A DNA stretch of 64,000 nt from Burkholderiales bacterium (GCA_016185015.1 JACPOI010000028.1:86173-150172), one strand, 5' to 3'; shown: positions 1 through 9,409, numbered from the stretch's first letter. Numbers and translations: made by a program. Notes: generated by a model not told the origin, from the sequence alone.

Positions 1-2
1 AG

Positions 3-821
3 TGGATCGAATTGCCCGAGACTTTCAGCGCGCGGCTCGAGTTCCATGGCCGCATCGAAGTGGCCGAGGGCATGGTCTTCGGCGCGCGTCGCCTGCTGCA
101 GCAACTGGCCAGCTGGTTGTTGGCACGCCAGCGCGGCGTGCTCGCCATCACCCTGCACTGGGAGCACGACCTCGTGCGCCGTGGTGAGCTGAGCCATGGC
201 CAATTGCCCGTGCGCACCGCCGAAGCCACGCGCGACATCACCCACCTGGCCCGCCTGCTGGGCGAACACCTGGCGCGTCTCACCCTGCCCGCGCCCGTGC
301 TGGCCATCCGCCTGGACGCCACCGAGACCGAAGCCCTGGAAACCACGAGTGCCAGCCTTCTGCCCGAAGAGGTGCGAGAGGGCGAGCCGATGCAACAGCT
401 CATCGAACGCCTGTCCGTGCGCCTGGGCGCAGAGCGTGTCTTGCGTGGCCAGCTGCTGGCCGACCACCGGCCTCAGCACATGCAGGCCTGGGCACCGGCC
501 GGCGAGGGCGCGGTGAGTGCCAAGGCTCCCGTATTACCCAAGCACCTGCAACTGCACCCGCCCTGGATCCTGCGTCAACCGTTGCGCCTGGCCATGCAGG
601 GCGAGCGCCCGCTCTACCAGGGTCCGCTCCTCATGCTGGCCGGCCCCGAGCGCCTGGAGTCCGGCTGGTGGAGTCTGTTGTCAGCCGCAGAGACGGAAGG
701 CGAGGAACTGGCCCAACGCGACTATTTTGTGGCCCGCAGCCCGCAGGCGGGGCTGCTCTGGGTGTACCGGCGGCGCAGTGCGGGGGAGCCAGCCTGGTTT
801 CTGCAGGGCATGTATGGCTGA
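3..821 (+). CDS. imuB: ImuB-like Y-family polymerase homologue (C-terminal part)
   Basis: The reading frame is open to the left edge of the window, so this is the last 272 codons of a longer gene. The part seen matches the C-terminal region of ImuB, the catalytically inactive Y-family protein that links ImuA, the beta clamp and DnaE2 in the SOS mutasome. The support is the closing motif (DYFVA, then LLWVYRRR, then AWFLQGMYG), typical of the family, and the direct junction with dnaE2: its TGA at 819-821 lies inside the first codons of that gene (8-base overlap). The polymerase palm is outside the window, so loss of catalytic residues cannot be checked here. Confidence 0.85.
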   Translation, partial: WIELPETFSARLEFHGRIEVAEGMVFGARRLLQQLASWLLARQRGVLAITLHWEHDLVRRGELSHGQLPVRTAEATRDITHLARLLGEHLARLTLPAPVLAIRLDATETEALETTSASLLPEEVREGEPMQQLIERLSVRLGAERVLRGQLLADHRPQHMQAWAPAGEGAVSAKAPVLPKHLQLHPPWILRQPLRLAMQGERPLYQGPLLMLAGPERLESGWWSLLSAAETEGEELAQRDYFVARSPQAGLLWVYRRRSAGEPAWFLQGMYG

Positions 822-3800
822 AGCACCGATCATCGGTTCCAGTTTGCCGGCCTACGCCGAGCTGCATGCCTTGAGCAACTTCAGCTTCCAGCGCGGCGCA
901 TCGAGCCCGGAGGAGCTGGTGACGCGGGCGCATGCGCTGGGCTACAGCGCGCTGGCCATCACGGACGAATGTTCCATGGCCGGGGTGGTGCGCGCCCATG
1001 GGGCGGCCAAGGAACTGGGGCTGCCGCTGCTGATCGGCACCGAGCTGGGCGTGGAGGCCGAGGGCGTGGAGGCGTGCTTCACCCTGTTGCTGCTGGCGCG
1101 CAGCCGCGCAGCTTATGGTGAATTGTGCGAACTCATCACGACGTTGCGCGCGAAGCCGGACAAGAAGAGCGGGCGCCGCTACCGCGTGCATGCGCAAGAC
1201 TGGGACGCGCTGGGTCTGGACAGCCGCGAGCTGCTGGCCCTGCTGGTGCCGAACCGCGAAGCGCCGCGCCCCGAAGACGCGGCCTTTGCGCCCGCCCTCG
1301 CCGCGCGTCTGACCTGGCTGCAGCAACGGTTTGCAGCGTGCTGGCTGGTGGTGGAGTTGCTGCACCGGCTTGATGACGCGCTGTGGCTGGAGTGTCTGAC
1401 CACGGCGGCGCACAGCGCGGGCGTGCCGCTCGTGGCCGCGGGCGGCGTGCACATGCATGTACGTTCGCGCAAGCCGCTGCAGGATGTGATGACGGCCATC
1501 CGCCTGGGTCGGCCCGTGGCCGATTGCGGTTTTGCCTTGTCACCCAATGCCGAGGCGCACCTGCGTTCACGCCAGCGCCTGGCCGCGCTCTACCCTGCGG
1601 AGCTGCTGGCCGAGACCGTGCGCGTGGCGCAACTCTGCCGCTTCAGCCTGGACGAACTCAAGTACGAGTACCCGGAAGAGGTGGTGCCCGCGGGCGAGAC
1701 GCCGGCCTCTTACCTGCGCCGTGCCACGTTGGAAGGCGCGCAAGTGCGTTACCCGCAGGGCGTGCCGGCGGCGGTGCAGCAGCAGGTGGAACATGAGCTG
1801 GTGCTCATCAGCGAGCTGCACTACGAGAAATACTTCCTCACGGTCTACGACATCGTGCGTTTTGCGCGCAGCCGACACATCCTTTGCCAGGGCCGCGGCT
1901 CGGCGGCCAATTCGGCCGTGTGCTACTGCCTGGGCGTGACCGAGGTGGACCCGGCGCGCACCAGCGTGCTCTTCGAGCGCTTCATCAGCCGCGAGCGCGC
2001 GGAGCCGCCGGACATTGACGTGGACTTCGAGCACCAGCGACGCGAAGAGGTGATCCAGTACCTCTATGCCAAATACGGGCGTGATCGCGCCGCGCTCACC
2101 GCCGCCGTGCACACCTACCACGCACGCGGTGCGATACGCGACGTGGGCAAGGCGCTGGGCATGGACGAGGCGCTGCTCGACGCGCTGGCTCGCGCCCACC
2201 AGTGGTGGGACGGGCGCGAGGTGAACCACGAGCGCCTGCAGGAACTGGGACTGGATGCGCAGAGCCGGCAGATCCGCCTGCTGATCGAGCTCACGCGGCC
2301 GCTGCTGGGGTTTCCGCGCCATCTCTCGCAGCACAGCGGCGGTTTCGTGCTCACGGGGAACAAGCTCACGCGTACGGTGCCCGTCATCCCCGCGGCCATG
2401 GAGGGGCGCACCACCATCGAGTGGGACAAGGACGACATCGACGCGCTGGGCCTGCTGAAGGTGGACGTGCTGGCCCTGGGCATGCTCAGCGCTATCCGCC
2501 GCGCGCTGGAGTTCGTGAGCCAGCGGCGCGGGCAGGCCTTCCGCCTGCAGGACATCCCGCCCGAAGATCCGGCCACCTACGAGATGATCTGCCGCGCCGA
2601 CACGGTGGGGGTGTTCCAGATCGAGAGCCGCGCGCAGATGAGCATGCTGCCGCGCCTGCAGCCGCGCTGTTTCTACGACCTGGTGATCGAGGTGGCCATC
2701 GTGCGGCCCGGGCCCATCCAGGGCGGCATGGTGCATCCCTTCCTGGCGCAGCGCGAGCGCCAGCGCCGCGGCGAGACCTTCACCCTGCCCAAGGAGGCGC
2801 TGCGCCCCGCGCTGCAGCGCACGCTGGGTGTGCCCATCTTCCAGGAACAGGTGATGCAGATCGCCATCATTGCCGCGGGTTTCACGCCGGGCGAAGCGGA
2901 CCAGCTGCGCCGTGCCATGGCGGCGTGGAAGCGCCGCGGCGGGGTGGACAAGTTCCAGCGCCGCCTGATCGAGGGCATGACGGCGCGCGGTTACGAGCAG
3001 GAATTTGCCGAGGCTATCTTCCGGCAGATCGAAGGTTTCGGCGAATACGGTTTCCCCGAAAGCCACGCGGCCAGCTTTGCGCTGCTGGTCTACGACAGCG
3101 CCTGGCTCAAGCGGCATGAGCCCGCGGCCTTTCTGGCCGGGCTGCTCAACTCATTGCCCATGGGGTTCTATGGTCCCGCGCAACTGGTGCAGGACGCGCA
3201 GCGCCATGGCGTCACGGTGCGGCCGGCGGACGTGCAGCACAGCGCCTGGGATTGCACGCTGGAGTCGGATGACGGCGGCCAGCCTGCGGTGCGCCTGGGC
3301 TTGCGCCTGGTGGCCGGGCTCAAGGAGGTTCGTGCGCAACACATCGTCGAGGCCCGTGCCCTGGGGCCCTACCGCAGCACCGAAGACCTGGCCCTGCGCG
3401 CCGGGCTGGACGCGCTGGACCTGAAGGCCCTGGCCAGCGCCGATGCGCTCATGAGCCTCAGCGGCCACCGTCGCCAGCAGGTTTGGGACGCGGCGGGGCT
3501 GCAGGCCGCGCCGGCCCTGCTCAAAGGCGCGCCGGTGCATGAAGCCGCACTGGCGCTGGAGGCCGCGCCCGAGGGCGAGGAGATCGTCTTCGACTACGCG
3601 GCCACCGGTCTGACATTGCGCCGCCACCCGCTGGCCCTGCTGCGTGAGCGCTTGCGCGCGCAACGTTTGCTGACTTCGGAGGAACTGCAGCAACTGCCCG
3701 ATGGCCGGCCCGCGCGCGCCTGCGGCCTGGTGGTGGCGCGCCAGCAGCCGGGCACGGCCAAGGGGGTGGTTTTCGTGACGCTGGAAGACGAGACGGGCTC

Positions 3801-3987
3801 GGTGCAGGTGATCGTATGGAAGGCGCTGCGCGACAAGCAGCGCGAGACCCTGCTGTCAGCGCGTCTGCTGGCCGTCTTCGGCACCTGGCAGCGCCAGGGC
3901 CCGGTGTGCCACCTGATCGCGGGGCATCTGGAAGACCTGACGCCGCTGCTGGGGCGCCTGGCGACGCAGAGCCGGGACTTTCACTGA
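814..3987 (+). CDS. dnaE2: Error-prone DNA polymerase III alpha subunit DnaE2 (ImuC)
   Basis: This 1057-residue protein is a C-family polymerase of DnaE2 length, shorter than replicative DnaE (about 1160). An N-terminal PHP domain starts near residue 13 (YAELHALSNFSF). The palm carries the catalytic DIDVDF motif with aspartates near 400 and 402, and an OB-fold region follows near the C terminus (GLVVARQQPG onward). The open frame reaches further upstream, but the ATG at 814 is chosen because it overlaps the imuB stop and begins the conserved PHP region. In known systems DnaE2 works with ImuA and ImuB in damage-induced translesion synthesis. No LexA box is visible because the operon start is outside the window. 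Confidence 0.95.
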   Translation: MAEAPIIGSSLPAYAELHALSNFSFQRGASSPEELVTRAHALGYSALAITDECSMAGVVRAHGAAKELGLPLLIGTELGVEAEGVEACFTLLLLARSRAAYGELCELITTLRAKPDKKSGRRYRVHAQDWDALGLDSRELLALLVPNREAPRPEDAAFAPALAARLTWLQQRFAACWLVVELLHRLDDALWLECLTTAAHSAGVPLVAAGGVHMHVRSRKPLQDVMTAIRLGRPVADCGFALSPNAEAHLRSRQRLAALYPAELLAETVRVAQLCRFSLDELKYEYPEEVVPAGETPASYLRRATLEGAQVRYPQGVPAAVQQQVEHELVLISELHYEKYFLTVYDIVRFARSRHILCQGRGSAANSAVCYCLGVTEVDPARTSVLFERFISRERAEPPDIDVDFEHQRREEVIQYLYAKYGRDRAALTAAVHTYHARGAIRDVGKALGMDEALLDALARAHQWWDGREVNHERLQELGLDAQSRQIRLLIELTRPLLGFPRHLSQHSGGFVLTGNKLTRTVPVIPAAMEGRTTIEWDKDDIDALGLLKVDVLALGMLSAIRRALEFVSQRRGQAFRLQDIPPEDPATYEMICRADTVGVFQIESRAQMSMLPRLQPRCFYDLVIEVAIVRPGPIQGGMVHPFLAQRERQRRGETFTLPKEALRPALQRTLGVPIFQEQVMQIAIIAAGFTPGEADQLRRAMAAWKRRGGVDKFQRRLIEGMTARGYEQEFAEAIFRQIEGFGEYGFPESHAASFALLVYDSAWLKRHEPAAFLAGLLNSLPMGFYGPAQLVQDAQRHGVTVRPADVQHSAWDCTLESDDGGQPAVRLGLRLVAGLKEVRAQHIVEARALGPYRSTEDLALRAGLDALDLKALASADALMSLSGHRRQQVWDAAGLQAAPALLKGAPVHEAALALEAAPEGEEIVFDYAATGLTLRRHPLALLRERLRAQRLLTSEELQQLPDGRPARACGLVVARQQPGTAKGVVFVTLEDETGSVQVIVWKALRDKQRETLLSARLLAVFGTWQRQGPVCHLIAGHLEDLTPLLGRLATQSRDFH

Positions 3988-4052
3988 GTCACATGGATGG
4001 GGCCTTGAAATGGGGAGAGCCGCCACTATCTCGCCCGCCAAGGAGACCCTGT

Positions 4053-4439
4053 ATGAACGCATCGGATGTGAAAGCCGTGGCCCAGGCCATGGCAGTGGAC
4101 GAGGTGGACAGCCTGGACCCGGAAGACAAGTTCAAGCTCAGCCTGCAGGAAAAATTTGCGGTGCATCGTGTCATGCACGGCGAAGCCATCGCTGGCGCCC
4201 ACCCGGAGTTTTATATGGCTGTGGCCAAGGCGCGCCGCCGCCTCGTGGTGCACGTGGAGAACAGAGGCGAGCGCCTTCTGGTCGACGTCGAACAGCTGTA
4301 TGAGAACGCCCGGCGCCTGGGCACCCTCGACGCCGCGTTCCGGCACGCTTTTGAGACGCGTTGCGCCGGCCACGTGGTGGAAGGGCCGTTCCGCTGCAAC
4401 TTCGCGTACGCGCACTGGGCCGAAGGCCCGATGGACTGA
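4053..4439 (+). CDS. Uncharacterised 128-residue protein
   Basis: I do not recognise this protein. It has a strong ribosome binding site (AAGGAGA, 4040-4046) seven bases before its ATG. It is predicted cytosolic: no signal peptide and no hydrophobic segment. The N-terminal third is acidic (DEVDSLDPEDKFK), the middle basic (AKARRRLVVHV), and the C-terminal part ends with aromatic residues (FRCNFAYAHW). It follows dnaE2 by 65 bases and converges with prmC 7 bases beyond its stop. Codon use looks like the neighbours. A role in DNA damage tolerance is possible only by proximity. Confidence 0.75.
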   Translation: MNASDVKAVAQAMAVDEVDSLDPEDKFKLSLQEKFAVHRVMHGEAIAGAHPEFYMAVAKARRRLVVHVENRGERLLVDVEQLYENARRLGTLDAAFRHAFETRCAGHVVEGPFRCNFAYAHWAEGPMD

Positions 4440-4446
4440 GGCGGGC

Positions 4447-5268
4447 TCAGCCGGGCTGCCACTGGCCGCCGCTGCAGCGCTCGATGCCGGCCAGGTCGCG
4501 GCGCGATTGCACTTCGCGGAAGCCCGCCTGCGCCAGCAGGGCGCGCACCGCCGCCGCCTGGTCCCAGCCATGTTCCAGCAGCAGCCAGCCACCGGGTTGC
4601 AGCCGGGCCGGCGCCTGTTTCACGATGGTGCGGATGGCGTCCAGGCCGTCGGGGCCGGAGGTGAGGGCCAGGCGCGGTTCGTGGCCGAGGTGTTCAAGGT
4701 GCGGATCGTCCTCGGTGATGTAGGGCGGGTTGGAGACGATCAGGTCGAACCTCCCCTGCAGGCCTTCGAGCCAGTGGCCGAGGTGGAAGGCGACATCGAG
4801 CGCGAGGCGCTGCGCGTTGGCCTGGGCCACGGCCAGGGCTTCGGGGCTGGTGTCCACGGCCTCGACGCGGGCGCCGGGCCGCTGGCTCTTGAGCGCTAGG
4901 GCGATGGCGCCGCTGCCGGTGCCCAGGTCCACCACCGAGCCCTGCGGCGCCAGGTGTTCGAGCGCCCAGTCGACCAGGGTTTCGGTGTCGGGGCGCGGGT
5001 CGAGCACACGGGCATCGACCTGCAGCGTCAGGCCGTAGAACTCGCGCTGGCCCGTCAGGTAGGCCAGGGGCGTGCCGGCAGCGCGGCGGCGGGTGAGGTT
5101 GATGTAGCGCATCTCCGCATCGGGGCTGAGCGGGTCGCTGTCGTGGGCGACCAGCCAGGCGCGGTCGTTCTGCGGGCGGCCCAGGGCGTGCAGCAGCAGC
5201 AACTGCGCATCCAGCCGCTCCAGCCCAAGGGCGGAGCAGGCGGCGGCGAGGGCTTGCTGGATCTGCAT
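4447..5268 (-). CDS. prmC: Peptide chain release factor N5-glutamine methyltransferase PrmC (HemK)
   Basis: The enzyme uses S-adenosylmethionine to methylate the glutamine of the GGQ motif in RF1 and RF2, which speeds peptide release. The 273-residue length is normal. An N-terminal helical substrate-recognition domain is followed by a Rossmann methyltransferase domain with the SAM loop DLGTGSG (residues 114-120) and the catalytic NPPY motif (180-183). It is the third gene of a hemA-prfA-prmC unit, next to the gene for its own substrate, an arrangement common in proteobacteria. The gap from prfA is 63 bases. Confidence 0.97.
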   Translation of the reverse strand: MQIQQALAAACSALGLERLDAQLLLLHALGRPQNDRAWLVAHDSDPLSPDAEMRYINLTRRRAAGTPLAYLTGQREFYGLTLQVDARVLDPRPDTETLVDWALEHLAPQGSVVDLGTGSGAIALALKSQRPGARVEAVDTSPEALAVAQANAQRLALDVAFHLGHWLEGLQGRFDLIVSNPPYITEDDPHLEHLGHEPRLALTSGPDGLDAIRTIVKQAPARLQPGGWLLLEHGWDQAAAVRALLAQAGFREVQSRRDLAGIERCSGGQWQPG

Positions 5269-5331
5269 GGTGCTACTGAAAATGTAGCTGCATTGTAGGA
5301 CTGCAAGCCCATTCCGGGGGGATTCAGGTGC

Positions 5332-6417
5332 TCAGTTGTTGCCTACTTCCAACTCGGCCAGCTGTTCGGCCTCGCGCGCATGGCGCAGGGCGTTCACCAC
5401 GTCGTCCAGCTCGCCTTCCATGATGCGGTCGAGCTTGTAGAGCGTGAGGTTGATGCGGTGGTCGGTCAGGCGGCCCTGCGGGAAGTTGTAGGTGCGGATG
5501 CGGTCGCTTCGGTCCCCGCTGCCGATCAGGCCTTTGCGCATCGCGGCGTCCTTGGCGGCGCGCTCACTGCGGTCCTTTTCCTGGATGCGGGCCGAGAGCA
5601 CCTGCAGGGCCTTGGCCTTGTTGCGGTGCTGGCTGCGGTCGTCCTGGCACTCGGCCACGATGCCGGTGGGAATGTGGGTGATGCGCACCGCCGAGTCGGT
5701 CTTGTTGATGTGCTGGCCGCCGGCGCCACTGGCACGGTAGGTGTCGATGCGCAGGTCGGCCGGGTTGATCTGCACGGCCTGGGTCTCGTCCGGCTCGGGC
5801 AGCACGGCCACGGTGCAGGCGCTGGTGTGGATGCGGCCCTGGGTCTCGGTGGCGGGCACGCGCTGCACACGGTGGCCACCGGATTCGAAACGCAGGTCGC
5901 CGTAGACGTGGTCACCCGCGATGCGCAGCACTACTTCCTTGTAGCCGCCCAGTTCACTGGGCGACTCGCTGATGAGCTCGGTCTTCCAGCCGCGACGCTC
6001 GCAGTAGCGCGTGTACATGCGCAGCAGGTCGCCGGCGAACAGGGCCGACTCGTCGCCGCCAGTGCCAGCACGGATTTCCATGAAGGCGTTGCGCGCGTCG
6101 TCCGGGTCCTTGGGCAGCAGCAGGCGCTGCAGCTCTTCTTCGAGCTGGGTCAGCTCGGCCGTGGCCGCTGTGATCTCTTCCTGCGCCATCTCGGCCATGT
6201 CCGGGTCGGCCAGCATGCCCTGCGCACCGGCGAGGTCGGCCTCGCGCTGTTGGTAGCGGGTATAGCGGCCGGCCATCTGCGTGACTTCGCTGTGCTCGCG
6301 CGAGAGCGCGAGGAACTGGCCCATGTCGGCCATGATGTCCTCGCGCGAGAGCAGGAAGTTGAGTTCTTCCAGGCGCTGGGCGTAGCGTTCGAGTTGCTGG
6401 CGCAGAAACGGTTTCAT
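5332..6417 (-). CDS. prfA: Peptide chain release factor 1
   Basis: RF1 recognises UAA and UAG stop codons and triggers peptide hydrolysis on the ribosome. The 361-residue protein has the codon-reading PAT tripeptide at 188-190 and the peptidyl-transferase GGQ motif at 233-235. The open frame extends 58 codons further upstream, but that extension is low-complexity and unlike the family. The ATG at 6417 gives the standard beginning ([12 protein letters not shown]) and family length. The gene lies 100 bases after hemA and before prmC, whose product modifies its GGQ glutamine. Confidence 0.98.
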   Translation of the reverse strand: MKPFLRQQLERYAQRLEELNFLLSREDIMADMGQFLALSREHSEVTQMAGRYTRYQQREADLAGAQGMLADPDMAEMAQEEITAATAELTQLEEELQRLLLPKDPDDARNAFMEIRAGTGGDESALFAGDLLRMYTRYCERRGWKTELISESPSELGGYKEVVLRIAGDHVYGDLRFESGGHRVQRVPATETQGRIHTSACTVAVLPEPDETQAVQINPADLRIDTYRASGAGGQHINKTDSAVRITHIPTGIVAECQDDRSQHRNKAKALQVLSARIQEKDRSERAAKDAAMRKGLIGSGDRSDRIRTYNFPQGRLTDHRINLTLYKLDRIMEGELDDVVNALRHAREAEQLAELEVGNN

Positions 6418-6517
6418 GCAGGTGTTCCAGATCCGGTGGGGTGGCCGACGTGCGGGGCGCGTGGGCGGATGAGAGCAAACCCTCGCCACGGCGGACGAGG
6501 TGCGGGGACAGTCGCCG

Positions 6518-7777
6518 CTAACGCTCTTTGCGCAGGAAGAAGTGCTGGATGGCGGTGCTGGCGCGCTCACGCGCGGCGGCGTCGCCGGCATGCAGCTCGG
6601 CCAGGGCGCCGTGCAGCATCTTCTGTGTCAGTCCCCTGGACAGGGTCTGGAGCACCGCGTCCACGTCTTCGCCGCGGGCCAGGGCCTTGCGCGCGCGCGC
6701 GATCTCGGCGGCGCGCCACTCGTCGGCCTGGGCATTGAGCTGCTGGATCAGCGGCACGGTGCTGCGCTGGTCCATCCAGTGCATGAAGCTCTGCACACCG
6801 GCGTCGATGATGACTTCGGCCTGGGCCACGGCGGCCTGGCGGTTGGCCTGGCCGGTCTGCACCACGGCGGCCAGGTCGTCCACGGTGTAGAGGTAGACGT
6901 CGGACAGGCCCTTGACTTCGGGTTCGATGTCACGCGGCACGGCCAGGTCCACCATGAACATGGGGCGGTGCTTGCGCTGCTTGAGGGCGCGCTCCACCGC
7001 ACCCAGGCCGATCAGCGGCAGGGTGCTGGCGGTGCAGCTGATGACGGCGTCGAATTCGTGCAGGCGCTCGGGCAGTTCGGCCAGGCGCATGGTTTCAGCG
7101 CCGAAGCGGCCGGCCAGCTTTTCGCCGCGGTCCAGCGTGCGGTTGGCGATGACCATGGCCTTGGGATTTCTGGCGGCGAAGTGGGTAGCCGCCAGTTCGA
7201 TCATCTCGCCGGCACCGACGAAGAGGATGCGCACCTGCTGCAGGTCTTCGAACAGGTTGCCGGCCAGGCGTACGGCAGCGGCCGCCATGCTGATGGAGTG
7301 CGCGCCGATCTCGGTGGAGGTGCGCACTTCCTTGGCCACGGCAAAGGAGCGCTGGAACAGCTGGTTGAGTGTGGTGCCCAGGGCGCCGGCTTCTTCGGCC
7401 ACGCGCACGGCGTCTTTCATCTGGCCCAGGATCTGCGGCTCGCCCAACACCATGGAATCCAGGCCGCTGGCCACGCGGAAGGCATGACGGGCGGCTTCAT
7501 TGCCCTGCAGCGTGTAGGTGTGCGAACGCAGCTCCTCGGCCGAAACCCCGCCGCTTTTGGCCAGCCAGTCCAGCGTGGGCGCCAGCTCCAGCTGCTCGCT
7601 GGCGCAATAGATCTCGGTGCGGTTGCAGGTGGAGAGGATGGCAGCCTCGGGTGGGCGGGGGAGCGCACCGCGCAAGCCGTGTAAGGTGGGGGGGAGTTGG
7701 TCGAGCGCAAAGGCAAACCGGCCGCGCAAATCGAGCGGCGCGGTCGTGTGATTGATGCCCAAAGCCCAGACTGCCAT
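6518..7777 (-). CDS. hemA: Glutamyl-tRNA reductase
   Basis: The enzyme reduces glutamyl-tRNA(Glu) to glutamate-1-semialdehyde, the first committed step of C5-pathway tetrapyrrole synthesis. The 419-residue protein has the N-terminal GINHTTAP motif and the catalytic cysteine in STCNRTEIY (Cys51). An NADPH-binding fold follows (FVGAGEMIE), then a C-terminal helical dimerisation domain. It heads the hemA-prfA-prmC unit. A TATAAT hexamer (plus-strand 7784-7789) sits only six bases before the ATG, so the transcript may have almost no leader. Confidence 0.97.
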   Translation of the reverse strand: MAVWALGINHTTAPLDLRGRFAFALDQLPPTLHGLRGALPRPPEAAILSTCNRTEIYCASEQLELAPTLDWLAKSGGVSAEELRSHTYTLQGNEAARHAFRVASGLDSMVLGEPQILGQMKDAVRVAEEAGALGTTLNQLFQRSFAVAKEVRTSTEIGAHSISMAAAAVRLAGNLFEDLQQVRILFVGAGEMIELAATHFAARNPKAMVIANRTLDRGEKLAGRFGAETMRLAELPERLHEFDAVISCTASTLPLIGLGAVERALKQRKHRPMFMVDLAVPRDIEPEVKGLSDVYLYTVDDLAAVVQTGQANRQAAVAQAEVIIDAGVQSFMHWMDQRSTVPLIQQLNAQADEWRAAEIARARKALARGEDVDAVLQTLSRGLTQKMLHGALAELHAGDAAARERASTAIQHFFLRKER

Positions 7778-7783
7778 GGCGAG

Positions 7784-7789
7784 ATTATA
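7784..7789 (-). promoter_or_regulatory. Candidate -10 box for hemA, very close to the start codon
   Basis: On the minus strand the hexamer is a perfect TATAAT, six bases before the hemA ATG, in an AT-rich stretch (about 7781-7800) that stands out from the GC-rich surroundings. A TTGATG lies upstream with a 13-base spacer, which is too short, so the -35 element is uncertain. Confidence 0.35.
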
Positions 7790-7845
7790 AAATTTATAGA
7801 TACATCAATGGTTTGCGCCATTTTTTACCGGCGCCGGCCTGTTCC

Positions 7846-8121
7846 ATGAACCTCCAAGACATCCTCTTACACCTGCTCAACTTCGTTGCCCCGGCCTTCG
7901 CGCTGGCCGTGCTGCTGCCCCTGCTGGCCTGGCCTCTTTTCAGGAAGCGGACCGCCATGCCCTGGTGGGGGCAGGTACTGGTGAACTTTGCGGTGGGGGT
8001 GGGTGTGCTGCTGGCCAGCCTGTGGTGGCTGGGGCGCGACGGCAAGATGATGGCCTACGCCCTGCTGGTGCTGGCCGTGGCCAGTTCGCAGTGGCTGCTG
8101 GCGCGGGGCTGGCGGCGCTGA
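7846..8121 (+). CDS. Small inner-membrane protein, about three transmembrane segments
   Basis: This is a 91-residue hydrophobic protein of unknown function. Three membrane segments are visible, near residues 13-30, 41-62 and 67-86. Short basic stretches (FRKRT and the end ARGWRR) suggest orientation by the positive-inside rule. The ATG at 7846 is preferred over an earlier in-frame start at 7813 because it begins directly with the amphipathic lead-in (MNLQDILLHLL). It is divergent from hemA and ends just before a strong terminator. No diagnostic motif is present. Confidence 0.7.
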   Translation: MNLQDILLHLLNFVAPAFALAVLLPLLAWPLFRKRTAMPWWGQVLVNFAVGVGVLLASLWWLGRDGKMMAYALLVLAVASSQWLLARGWRR

Positions 8122-8134
8122 ACCAGCGCCTGAG

Positions 8135-8159
8135 AAGCCGGGCCCAGCCCGGCTTTTTT
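8135..8159 (+). terminator. Rho-independent terminator
   Basis: A GC-rich stem (AGCCGGGC pairing with GCCCGGCT, small loop) is followed by six T residues. It ends the small membrane-protein gene and lies between it and the convergent outer-membrane gene. Confidence 0.85.
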
Positions 8160-8170
8160 GTGCCCTGCGC

Positions 8171-8692
8171 TCAGAAGTTGTAGATGACGCCGACGGACAG
8201 GCGTGTCAGGTCGGCCTTGCTGTTGGAAGACGGGATCTTGACCCGGCCCAGGCTCTCGTACTGCACACGCATGCTGAACTCGCGGTCGAACCGGATCTGG
8301 CCACCAAAGCCGTAGATCAGGTCGTCGGGCAGGCCGTTGATGCCGCCGTCGTGCACGCCCACGCCGGCCTTGCCGAACAGATGGACCTGGCTGTTGAGCG
8401 GCACCTTGCCCACGGCCACGGCGCTCACGATGTTCTGGTTGATGCTCACGCGCCCGGGGCCGGGCACATCGGCCGTGGCGCTGCCGATCATCGTCAGGCC
8501 CGCTTCCAGGTCCAGGTTGTCGAGGTAGTGGTAGCCGCCGGAGAGCGTCAGCGCGCCGGGGCTGGAGTAGGAACCTGGTCCGCTCAGGCTGACGATGCCG
8601 TAGTCGGCGGCGGCGTAGTAACGCGCGTTCTGGGCCAGGGCGGGGGTGATAGCGGCGCTGCAGAGCAAGGCCGTGGCAAGGATCTTTTTCAT
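8171..8692 (-). CDS. Outer-membrane beta-barrel protein, paralogue 1
   Basis: This 173-residue protein has a cleavable signal peptide (MKKILATALLCSAAITPALAQ, cleavage after the AlaGlnAla-type site). The mature part has alternating hydrophobic beta strands and ends in YNF. A terminal phenylalanine is the usual signal for the BAM assembly machine. It resembles small eight-stranded OmpA/OmpX/OmpW-like barrels. It is a tandem paralogue of the next gene upstream: both share LFGKAG, GFGGQ and QYE.LG at matching positions. The start at 8692 is chosen over an in-frame ATG seven codons earlier because it begins the signal peptide. Confidence 0.75.
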   Translation of the reverse strand: MKKILATALLCSAAITPALAQNARYYAAADYGIVSLSGPGSYSSPGALTLSGGYHYLDNLDLEAGLTMIGSATADVPGPGRVSINQNIVSAVAVGKVPLNSQVHLFGKAGVGVHDGGINGLPDDLIYGFGGQIRFDREFSMRVQYESLGRVKIPSSNSKADLTRLSVGVIYNF

Positions 8693-8810
8693 GGCGTGAA
8701 CCTGTCGTTGCAATGGAGGGCCCGCCGGGGGGCGGGGACGCGGACGGAATTATGGGAAGGCCGCGGCCACGCCTTGTAACGAGGTGTTATGTCCCTCTTC
8801 GCTTTGGGCG

Positions 8811-8842
8811 TAAAAAAAACCGGGCAGGGCCCGGCTTTTTTG
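8811..8842. terminator. Bidirectional terminator between the two barrel genes
   Basis: The stem CCGGGC/GCCCGG has eight A on one side and six T on the other, so it can terminate in both directions. On the minus strand it ends the upstream barrel gene (8858-9409), implying that the downstream paralogue has its own promoter. Confidence 0.8.
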
Positions 8843-8857
8843 GAGAGCGGTGCAACT

Positions 8858-9409
8858 TCAGAAGTTGAGCACGCCGCCGATGGACACACGGCTGATGTCG
8901 GCACCCGGATCGCTGGGGCTGCTCTTGGACTTGCCCAGGGCTTCGTACTGCAGGCGCAGGCCGAAGCGGGAGTTGATGTTGAACTGGCCGCCGAAACCGA
9001 GGATCACATTGGTGGTGGTTTCCTTGCTGTAGGTGCCGGAATAGGCACCGGTGCCCGTGACCTTGGCGGTGTGGAAACCGATGCCGGCCTTGCCGAAGAG
9101 GTCGAAGCTCTGCGACAGCGGCAAGATGCCGACCGCCAGGAAGCGGGCGTCGGCCTGCTCGGCGGTGGTGGTGCCGTTGTTGTAGACCAGGGTGGAGTCG
9201 CCGTAGCCGGTCAGGCCACCTTCAAGTGCGAAGTTGCGGTTGAAGCGGTAACCGCCCGAGACGGTGAGGGAGCCCGGGTTGGCGTAATTGGTGTTCTGCA
9301 TTTTCAGCGTACCAGCATCCAGCGCGAGATACCAGTGGCTCTCCTTTTGTGCCAGGGCGGGCGTGGCAACGGCTGCGCAAAGCAGGGCGGCGGCGATGAT
9401 CTTTTTCAT
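8858..9409 (-). CDS. Outer-membrane beta-barrel protein, paralogue 2
   Basis: This 183-residue protein has an N-terminal signal peptide (MKKIIAAALLCAAVATPALAQ) and a barrel-like mature part ending in VLNF, with the C-terminal phenylalanine typical of BAM substrates. It shares spacing and motifs (SGGYR, LFGKAGIGFH, GFGGQF, LQYEALGKSK) with the adjacent 173-residue protein, so the two arose by tandem duplication. Its specific function is unknown; OmpW- or OmpX-like roles in envelope stress are possible. A terminator separates it from its paralogue. Confidence 0.75.
   Translation of the reverse strand: MKKIIAAALLCAAVATPALAQKESHWYLALDAGTLKMQNTNYANPGSLTVSGGYRFNRNFALEGGLTGYGDSTLVYNNGTTTAEQADARFLAVGILPLSQSFDLFGKAGIGFHTAKVTGTGAYSGTYSKETTTNVILGFGGQFNINSRFGLRLQYEALGKSKSSPSDPGADISRVSIGGVLNF

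Noticed and set aside
517..813. Upstream extension of dnaE2 by 99 codons
   Set aside because: It overlaps imuB in another frame, the residues do not match DnaE2, and the ATG at 814 gives the family start.
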